Part shown: piece after piece, positions 1-4,996 of the stretch
How the letters are laid out: each line of letters begins with the position of its first letter
Position numbering within the stretch: position 1 is the stretch's first letter
Assembly (NCBI GenBank): GCA_937959065.1
Contig: CALGOI010000462.1
Coordinates: 1 to 6,069, forward strand
DNA: 6,069 nucleotides
Origin: an uncultured Ignavibacteriota bacterium
GTDB taxonomy: Bacteria; Bacteroidota; Ignavibacteria; Tepidaquicellales; Tepidaquicellaceae
Direction: 5' to 3'
Notes under the pieces: model-generated
The model's input: the letters and a program-made list of their open reading frames with translations, nothing else
The model's database searches: none
Told to the model about the DNA's origin: nothing
Program-made: the position numbers and the translations under genes

Positions 1-165
1 TTTGTGAGCTACGCTTTTGTGCATGTAAACTATACATAAAAATTGATCCATTTTTTAACCCAAAAGATTTCAAATCCACGCTAGAATAAGCTAATTCCGG
101 GGAAATTAAACCATTTTTTCTAAACAATGTCATACTTATAGCAAATTAAACACAGGGAGTAAAAA

Positions 166-1158
166 ATGCGAACACCAATCAGTTACACCGGTTTGATGGG
201 TATAATGGTAATATTACTGGCAGCTTTATTTTTAGCCGGATGCCAGGAATCAGTTGTAGACCCATCCGCTCAAACCGATGAGGAGTACCTGCAGTCGACC
301 GCCATTCAATCTGTTTACAGTAATGATCCGGAAGATGAAGATAATCTTATGGCATCCGAAATTGAGGATTTTGAATCAGATGGAGCTGTTGAAGATTATC
401 CGGGAGCTGCCCCTATCGATTCTTTGATAGCATGGGGACAGAAGATCATAAACGTTAATGTAAATACCAGTATCTCAAGCATTGGCGATTCACTTAAGCA
501 GGTAACTGTAACGAGAATGGTAACGGGAGAATTAATTATTATTTACAATAGTTCAGTATCCGGTTCAACGGATACAACAGTCAAGCCTTTTACTCGTGAG
601 CAAAAGAGGTTTGTAACTTTTAAAAAGGTCAGCAATCATCCTAATCCAAGATTCAGATGGCGTCTTTATGAAATTTCAGCAGTCGACGGGCAGACAACAT
701 CGCCTATGGTCGGTAAAGACAACATCGTAATGCACAAAGTTGAGATTTACAAAAATGGAACGCTTGAGCTGACTTTAAACGGTCCCGATTTTACTGTCAA
801 TAAGTTCATAACCAGGTTATTCAATGGAAATGGACTGGTCGAAGTAAGACCGGGTGACCAGGTGAATTTAAAAGTATATCTTACCAGCAATCAGGCTGAC
901 AAGGATATCGTACTTTTCCACTGGTCCAAAAACCCGCACAGGTTCCACAGGGTGAGATTTGAAATGACATCCGAAGTTCCAAACGGATCCGGTTTCGACA
1001 GGATTTTTGAAAAGACGTTTGATATTTACAATGCGCACAGAATAGGAATATTCAACGGATACATCAGCGCAAGTATCCGCAGTACGCTCTTTGACTCAGA
1101 CCCGTCAAAGCTATCCTCTACTTATATGGGTATGAGGTACAGGGTCCGAGCATTCTAA
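166..1158 (+). CDS. Secreted lipoprotein of unknown function
   Basis: I do not recognise the family. The 330-residue product opens with a lipoprotein signal peptide: a hydrophobic stretch (about residues 10-23) and a lipobox Leu-Ala-Gly-Cys with the lipidated cysteine at residue 26. The following Gln is compatible with outer-membrane sorting. Residues about 37-80 are an acidic, low-complexity linker rich in Asp and Glu. The rest alternates hydrophobic and polar residues, suggesting a beta-rich globular domain, with a basic, aromatic-rich part near residues 255-270 (HWSKNPHRFHRVRF). The ATG start is supported by AGGGAG at 154-159, six bases upstream; internal Met codons at residues 11 and 14 would shorten the signal peptide. 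The gene stands alone, followed by its own terminator, and nothing ties it to the transporter genes downstream. The open frame and signal peptide make it a confident gene; its role is unknown. Confidence 0.85.
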   Translation: MRTPISYTGLMGIMVILLAALFLAGCQESVVDPSAQTDEEYLQSTAIQSVYSNDPEDEDNLMASEIEDFESDGAVEDYPGAAPIDSLIAWGQKIINVNVNTSISSIGDSLKQVTVTRMVTGELIIIYNSSVSGSTDTTVKPFTREQKRFVTFKKVSNHPNPRFRWRLYEISAVDGQTTSPMVGKDNIVMHKVEIYKNGTLELTLNGPDFTVNKFITRLFNGNGLVEVRPGDQVNLKVYLTSNQADKDIVLFHWSKNPHRFHRVRFEMTSEVPNGSGFDRIFEKTFDIYNAHRIGIFNGYISASIRSTLFDSDPSKLSSTYMGMRYRVRAF

Positions 1159-1198
1159 AATTTCTTACCCGCGATTGACTCCGCACAATATGCAGCGC

Positions 1199-1230
1199 AG
1201 GCGGTTCCCTTTAGGTGAGCCGCCTTTTTT
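1199..1230 (+). terminator. Rho-independent terminator after the lipoprotein gene
   Basis: AGGCGGTTC (1199-1207) pairs with GAGCCGCCT (1217-1225) as a 9-bp GC-rich stem with one G-U pair and a 9-base loop, running directly into six Ts (1225-1230). It starts 40 bases past the lipoprotein stop codon and separates that gene from dctQ. Confidence 0.88.
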
Positions 1231-1241
1231 ATTACCAATAG

Positions 1242-1269
1242 TTTGCTTTAATTGACCATTTAATATAGT
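1242..1269 (+). promoter_or_regulatory. Possible promoter of dctQM (weak)
   Basis: TTTGCT (1242-1247) and TATAGT (1264-1269), 16 bases apart, resemble -35 and -10 boxes in the short AT-rich gap between the upstream terminator and dctQ. A start of transcription near 1276 would leave a leader of only a few bases, fitting the absence of a Shine-Dalgarno site. Such matches are common in AT-rich DNA, so this is only a candidate. Confidence 0.22.
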
Positions 1270-1281
1270 TATATTTCTCAC

Positions 1282-1812
1282 ATGAAATTCATCAGGGGGT
1301 ATATCAGGTTTGCCGATGGGCTTAGCGAAAAAACCGGGCATTTCTTTTCCTGGTTTACGGTAATACTCGTCCTGGTAGTTTGCTTCGATGTAATAACCCG
1401 TTATTTATTCAACGAGAGCAGTGTAGCCCTGCAGGAGTCAGAATGGCATTTATTCGCTTTGATTTTCCTGGGCGGTGCAGCATATACTTTAAAAATCGAT
1501 GAGCATGTAAGGATCGATCTTTTTTACAGCCGCTACTCTGAAAAAACAAAAGCATGGATAAATTTCCTCGGAAGTATACTTTTTCTGATACCCTTTGCAA
1601 TTCTTGTAATAATCTCATCTGAAAATTTTGTACTGACCTCTTATAAGATCGGTGAGATCTCTCCGGATGCAGGAGGACTTCCCGCGAGATACATTCTTAA
1701 AGCATTTATTCCATTAGCGTTTCTATTTATTACACTCCAGGGAATCTCAGTAGTATTCAAGTCACTGCTGGAAATACTTCATCCTGCAGATAAGAAGGAG
1801 GCTGAAGCGTGA
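1282..1812 (+). CDS. dctQ: TRAP transporter small permease, DctQ family
   Basis: This is the small membrane subunit of a tripartite ATP-independent periplasmic (TRAP) transporter, which pairs with the large permease in the inner membrane. The 176 residues show four hydrophobic segments (about 22-40, 55-72, 93-112, 139-160), the usual DctQ topology and length. Family signatures are visible: the RYLFN motif at residues 40-44, an acidic/Trp segment (QESEWH, 51-56), FLGGAAY (62-68) and HVRIDLFY (75-82). The ATG is the first start after an in-frame TAA at 1261-1263. No Shine-Dalgarno site is visible before it, so translation may begin close to the 5' end of the message. The stop overlaps the start of dctM by four bases, indicating one operon. 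The family assignment is firm; the substrate cannot be read from this subunit. Confidence 0.93.
   Translation: MKFIRGYIRFADGLSEKTGHFFSWFTVILVLVVCFDVITRYLFNESSVALQESEWHLFALIFLGGAAYTLKIDEHVRIDLFYSRYSEKTKAWINFLGSILFLIPFAILVIISSENFVLTSYKIGEISPDAGGLPARYILKAFIPLAFLFITLQGISVVFKSLLEILHPADKKEAEA
1795..1801 (+). promoter_or_regulatory. Strong ribosome binding site for dctM, inside the end of dctQ
   Basis: AAGGAGG lies seven bases before the GTG start at 1809. It fixes this GTG as the dctM start and shows that the host ribosome uses Shine-Dalgarno pairing for at least some genes, in contrast to dctQ and dctP. Confidence 0.85.
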
Positions 1813-3128
1813 GCGAGTTTCTTCCAATCCTGTTTTTTCTTGTCGTGCTGGCATTTCTGATGATGGGATATCCCGTCTCTTTTACTCTGGGAGGTGTTTC
1901 GGTGATCTTTGGAGTTATAATGTTTGGTACAGACTTCTTTAATCTTCTACCACTGCGTATATGGGGAGTGATGTCTAATTACGTCCTTATCGCTGTACCC
2001 CTGTTCATTTTCATGGGAGTTATGCTTGAACGCTCGGGGATAGCAGAGGAGCTGCTGGAGACTATGGCGTTCATGTTTGGGAAAATAAACGGGGGACTTG
2101 CAATTGGTGTACTGCTTGTCGGAGTGCTGCTCGGTGCATCCACGGGAATTGTAGGCGCGACGGTTGTAACTATGGGGATTCTGAGTCTTCCTGTGATGCT
2201 GAAACGGAAATACTCCGCTGAAGCTTCCACAGGCATAATAATGGCATCCGGGACACTCGGTCAGATAATACCACCAAGCATAATTCTTGTTCTGTTAGGA
2301 AGCGTAATGAATGTTTCCGTTGGTAACCTTTTTATCGCGGCTGTAATCCCAGGGTTTGTCCTTGTCATATTATACCTTGCCTGGATTTTCTTTCGCAGCA
2401 AGACCAAACCCAGCTCAATGCCCAGTATGCCGCTTGAAGAAATATCCGAGTTCAGAAGGAAGGGAATGGTCTTACGGGTTGCAAAAGCTTTGATCCTGCC
2501 CGGTCTGCTGATCGTAGCAGTGCTGGGTTCGATATTTGCCGGGATTGCATCCCCGACTGAAGCAGCCGGTGTGGGTGCTCTTGGCGCGACTGTACTCACG
2601 ATATCCCAGAGAAGATTCAATCTTCCCACACTCAGGGATGTAATGAGAAAGACAACCTCCATCACCAGCATGGTCTTTATGATACTTGTCGGCGCATCGG
2701 CATTTGCTCTTGTTTTCCGTGGGATGCACGGTGACAGGATGCTGACGGACCTCATCGTAGGTTCGAATATAGAACCTCACGTATTTCTTGCAATAGTAAT
2801 GATCGTGATTTTTATAGCGGGTTTTTTTATAGATTTTATCGAGATAACCTTCATCATAGTTCCGGTCATAACACCCTTATTTGAACACATGGGAATAGAT
2901 CTTATTTGGATCGGGATTTTGATAGCGATGAATCTGCAAACATCATTTCTGACACCACCGTTTGGATTTGCTTTGTTCTATCTGAAAGGGGTCGCGCCAA
3001 AGGAGGTTAAAACATCTCAGCTTTACAGGGGAGTTGTGCCTTATGTAACTATTCAGCTGGTGTGTGTAACCCTTGTTTTGGTATTCCCGGAGCTTGCTAC
3101 CTGGCTCCCTGAACTGATGGCGAAATAA
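1809..3128 (+). CDS. dctM: TRAP transporter large permease, DctM family
   Basis: This is the large, transport-catalysing membrane subunit of the TRAP system, which moves the substrate across the inner membrane with co-transported cations. At 439 residues it has the normal family length and many hydrophobic segments, as expected for the roughly 12-helix fold. Recognisable conserved stretches are PLFIFMGVMLERSGIAEEL (about 64-82), GASTGIVGATVVTMG (109-123), TGIIMASGTLGQIIPPSI (141-158), SPTEAAGVGALGA near 250 and FLTPPFGFALFYLKG near 385. The GTG start overlaps the dctQ stop (GTGA) and has a strong ribosome site, so translation is probably coupled. The TAA stop is immediately followed by the stop of the oppositely oriented dctP, with no spacer or obvious terminator. 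Nothing in the protein suggests damage. Confidence 0.95.
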   Translation: MSEFLPILFFLVVLAFLMMGYPVSFTLGGVSVIFGVIMFGTDFFNLLPLRIWGVMSNYVLIAVPLFIFMGVMLERSGIAEELLETMAFMFGKINGGLAIGVLLVGVLLGASTGIVGATVVTMGILSLPVMLKRKYSAEASTGIIMASGTLGQIIPPSIILVLLGSVMNVSVGNLFIAAVIPGFVLVILYLAWIFFRSKTKPSSMPSMPLEEISEFRRKGMVLRVAKALILPGLLIVAVLGSIFAGIASPTEAAGVGALGATVLTISQRRFNLPTLRDVMRKTTSITSMVFMILVGASAFALVFRGMHGDRMLTDLIVGSNIEPHVFLAIVMIVIFIAGFFIDFIEITFIIVPVITPLFEHMGIDLIWIGILIAMNLQTSFLTPPFGFALFYLKGVAPKEVKTSQLYRGVVPYVTIQLVCVTLVLVFPELATWLPELMAK

Positions 3129-4259
3129 TTATGCGGGTGTTTCTGGGCTGACAAGGTAGTTTCTGTCCACCAGCACTGACCACTGCGCTATCTCATCATA
3201 AAACTTCTTATACGAGTCATACACTTTCTTGCTTTCCTCATCGGAAGCAGTTATTTCATTTATAACTTCTGTTGTCAGCTGTTCCAGCCTGTCGAGTACC
3301 TCCTGCGGGAACTCCTTTAGCTGGACACCACCTTCCTGCTTTATCTTAAGAAGAAATTCAGTGTTCTTTGTCTCGAAGTCCGAAAGTATCGTTACATTCA
3401 GCGCTTTCGCAGCTTCGGCTATAATATCCTGTAATTCTTTCGGCAGGGATTCATAGGCGGATTTATTTATGAATAAGTCACAGCAGGCTGACGGCTCATG
3501 CCAGCCGGGGTAATAATAGAACTTTGCGATCTTGTTAAATCCCATCACGTAATCGTGATTGGGACCTATCCATTCCGTTGCGTCTATCACTCCTCGCTCG
3601 AGGTTAGTGTATATCTCGCCGCCCGGTGATAGTATCGATGTCGCTCCTGCTTTTGTCACTACCTTGCCCCCAAGTCCCGGCATCCTGATCTTCAGTCCGT
3701 TAAAATCCGCGATTGAGTTTATTTCCTTGTTGAACCAACCGCCCATCTGTCCGCCTGTATTTCCTCCCGGGAATGTGGTAAGATTAAACTTAGCATATGC
3801 TTCCCTCCATAACTCCAGGCCGCCGCCAAAGTATAACCACGCATTTGTCTGTTGAGCATTCATTCCGAAAGGCACACTGCAAAAGAATTGAAATGCCGGC
3901 GCTTTTCCCGCCCAGTAATAAGATGCTCCATGTCCCATTTCGGCCGTTCCCTGCGATACCGCGTCGAATGACTCAAATGGAGGAATTAATTCCCCGCCTC
4001 CGTAAACCTGTATCTTCATTCTGCCTGATGACATATTTTCTACAGCTTTCGCGAATGCATTCAATTGCTCCGTAAATACAGGAAAATTCGGAGGCCAGGT
4101 GGTCACCATCTTCCATTCATATGTTTCCCCGGTATTTACATTCACATTAACGTTGTTGTGACCCTCTTTATTCGAGCAAGCTGCTGCTATGAGTGATGAA
4201 CTCCCGAGAGCTGCTACGGATGCGGATTTAATAAAATTACGGCGGTCAAATTTTTTCAT
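3129..4259 (-). CDS. dctP: TRAP solute-binding protein, DctP family, TakP-like
   Basis: This is the extracytoplasmic receptor that delivers substrate to DctQM. The N-terminus of the 376-residue product has a twin-arginine-like motif (DRRNFIK, residues 5-11), a hydrophobic stretch and a lipobox ending at Cys28, so it is probably a membrane-tethered lipoprotein. A short NVNVNVNTG linker (36-44) precedes the mature domain. Family motifs include YGGGELIPPFESFDAV (86-101) and GTAEMGHGASYYW (104-116). Compared from memory with TakP of Rhodobacter sphaeroides, the ligand residues are kept at a constant offset of 15: Tyr115, Gln171, Arg192, Glu229, Trp230 and Glu255, which in TakP hold a 2-oxoacid and a sodium ion. 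I infer 2-oxoacid or lactate-type cargo; other acids remain possible. The ATG at 4259 gives a complete signal peptide but has no visible Shine-Dalgarno site. Unusually, the gene faces its permease genes instead of sharing their operon. Confidence 0.94.
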   Translation of the reverse strand: MKKFDRRNFIKSASVAALGSSSLIAAACSNKEGHNNVNVNVNTGETYEWKMVTTWPPNFPVFTEQLNAFAKAVENMSSGRMKIQVYGGGELIPPFESFDAVSQGTAEMGHGASYYWAGKAPAFQFFCSVPFGMNAQQTNAWLYFGGGLELWREAYAKFNLTTFPGGNTGGQMGGWFNKEINSIADFNGLKIRMPGLGGKVVTKAGATSILSPGGEIYTNLERGVIDATEWIGPNHDYVMGFNKIAKFYYYPGWHEPSACCDLFINKSAYESLPKELQDIIAEAAKALNVTILSDFETKNTEFLLKIKQEGGVQLKEFPQEVLDRLEQLTTEVINEITASDEESKKVYDSYKKFYDEIAQWSVLVDRNYLVSPETPA

Positions 4260-4288
4260 GGATGGATGGTTTAATTTTTTAAAAATAA

Positions 4289-4321
4289 CAAAAATAGGGT
4301 AAAAATTTTATACCTTAGAAA
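4289..4321 (-). promoter_or_regulatory. Possible Bacteroidota-type promoter of dctP
   Basis: On the minus strand TATTTTTG (4296-4289) fits the Bacteroidota -7 consensus TAnnTTTG exactly. TTTC (4321-4318), 21 bases upstream, differs by one base from the -33 TTTG. Transcription would begin near 4284, about 25 bases before the dctP start codon. The surrounding region is AT-rich, so a chance match is possible. The -33 end lies at the truncated edge of the aldo/keto reductase remnant. Confidence 0.35.
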
Positions 4322-4579
4322 ATTGCTGAAGTCTTAAATAAAAAGCCATCCCAGGTTGCCGTGAGATGGCTCTTACAGAAACGGGATGTTATCCCGATCA
4401 TCGGAGTGAGGAGATGCTCGCAGTTCGGGGAAAATCTCGGGTGCTATGATTTCGTATTACCTGATGATGTTATGAAACATCTGGATGAAATCAGTGTTAT
4501 TGAGCCCGGATTCCCGCATCAGTTAATTAAAACTGAGAACGTTCAAAATCTACTATACGGCGATAAGAAGTTAAAGTAA
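4319..4579 (+). pseudogene. Aldo/keto reductase, C-terminal remnant
   Basis: The frame is open from just after a TAG at 4316-4318 to the TAA at 4577-4579 and encodes about 86 residues matching the end of aldo/keto reductases. Seen in order: an IAEVLNKKPSQVAVRWLLQ helix, VIPIIGVRR, an FGENLG segment of the NADPH-binding end, a helix ending HLDEIS, and PGFPHQLI followed by LLYGD, a tail typical of one bacterial branch. The enzyme is normally over 300 residues. The barrel's first two-thirds and all four catalytic residues (Asp, Tyr, Lys, His) are absent, and the DNA just upstream is the dctP leader on the other strand. A GTG at 4361 could start a 72-residue peptide, but no ribosome site or promoter is visible. 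The lack of internal stops suggests recent truncation. I treat it as a non-functional fragment left by a deletion or rearrangement; an assembly join is another explanation. Confidence 0.78.
4336..4374 (-). terminator. Probable terminator of the FecR/coiled-coil transcript, antisense to the reductase remnant
   Basis: Read on the minus strand, AAGAGCCATC (4374-4365) pairs with GATGGCTTTT (4350-4341) as a 10-bp stem with one G-U pair and a 14-base loop, followed by a T-rich run to 4336. It lies about 200 bases beyond the stop of the coiled-coil ORF and just before the dctP promoter region, so it would insulate dctP from the upstream operon. It sits inside an old coding sequence and could be fortuitous. 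Confidence 0.5.
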
Positions 4580-4984
4580 TTATTCTTCAAAATCATATTC
4601 AAACTCTTCATCTTCTTCGTCTGATGCTTTATTTTTATCCTTGTTGTAATTCTTGTTGTTTTCTTTTAATTCCTTTTCAAGCTCACGCTGTATTTCTTCG
4701 TTTAGTTCCCTCTGGAACTCCTCGCTGTTGAAATATTCCATGTTTTTCATTGACTCTTCAACACTTTTCTGGATTTCCTTATTCATTTGCTCCATATCTT
4801 TCTGAAACTGCTCGCTGTCGAAATACTTTTGATTTTCCTGGAGCTCCTTCTGCATTTCTTCCATGTCCTTCTGGAATTCTTCGCTATTGAAATATTCCTT
4901 ATTCTTGAAATTCTCTTTCAATTCGCGTTTCATTTCTTCCATGTCCCGCTTGAGCTCTTCCCTGTCAAACTTAAGCTCCTTCAT
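4580..4984 (-). CDS. Charged coiled-coil repeat protein, in frame with the FecR-like gene after a stop codon
   Basis: The 134-residue product has no enzyme domain that I recognise. It is very rich in Glu, Lys, Asn and Met/Leu and should form a long coiled coil. Four copies of a unit opening with Phe-Asp/Asn followed by acidic residues occur around Phe6, Phe32, Phe55 and Phe85 (YFNSEEFQ, YFDSEQFQ and variants), spaced 26, 23 and 30 residues apart. The C-terminus turns from a Lys/Asn stretch (109-119) to an acidic tail (DEEDEEFEYDFEE). It has no signal peptide. Its ATG lies 12 bases after the TAA of the FecR-like gene and in the same frame, with a weak GGAAG site a few bases upstream. It may therefore be the severed C-terminus of that protein, or a small protein made by re-initiation. 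The stop TAA abuts the stop of the reductase remnant. The open frame is real; independent expression is uncertain. Confidence 0.6.
   Translation of the reverse strand: MKELKFDREELKRDMEEMKRELKENFKNKEYFNSEEFQKDMEEMQKELQENQKYFDSEQFQKDMEQMNKEIQKSVEESMKNMEYFNSEEFQRELNEEIQRELEKELKENNKNYNKDKNKASDEEDEEFEYDFEE
4710..4898 (-). repeat. Three near-identical 30-base repeats inside the coiled-coil ORF
   Basis: Copies at 4710-4739, 4800-4829 and 4869-4898 share most bases and encode the FQ-F(E/Q)ES-(D/N)FY block read on the minus strand. They are spaced 90 and 69 bases apart, both multiples of three. A more diverged copy lies at about 4948-4974. They indicate growth of the coiled coil by in-frame duplication. 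Confidence 0.75.
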
Positions 4985-4996
4985 TGATTCTTCCAG

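Noticed and set aside
1..165. A gene end, promoter or small RNA upstream of the lipoprotein
   Set aside because: The stretch is AT-rich with stop codons in all frames. I found no convincing -35/-10 pair, hairpin terminator or RNA fold beyond the ribosome site at 154-159.
2261..2755. Long minus-strand open frame antisense to dctM (164 codons)
   Set aside because: It lies opposite a well-conserved permease gene, has no family resemblance or ribosome site, and is explained by codon bias of the sense gene.
3089..3108. Inverted repeat GGAGC...GCTCC near the end of dctM as a terminator
   Set aside because: The stem is only 5 bp with a 10-base loop, lies inside the coding sequence and is not followed by a T-run on either strand.
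451..4154. Similar AACGTTAATGT...AAATACC strings at 451-468 (lipoprotein) and 4131-4154 (dctP, minus strand), both encoding NVN-type residues
   Set aside because: The match is short and explained by an Asn-Val repeat with similar codons; there is no flanking similarity to suggest a shared element.
4710..4898. Regular repeats as a CRISPR array
   Set aside because: The units are in-frame coding repeats with unequal spacing (90 and 69 bases) and no unique spacers; they encode a coiled coil.
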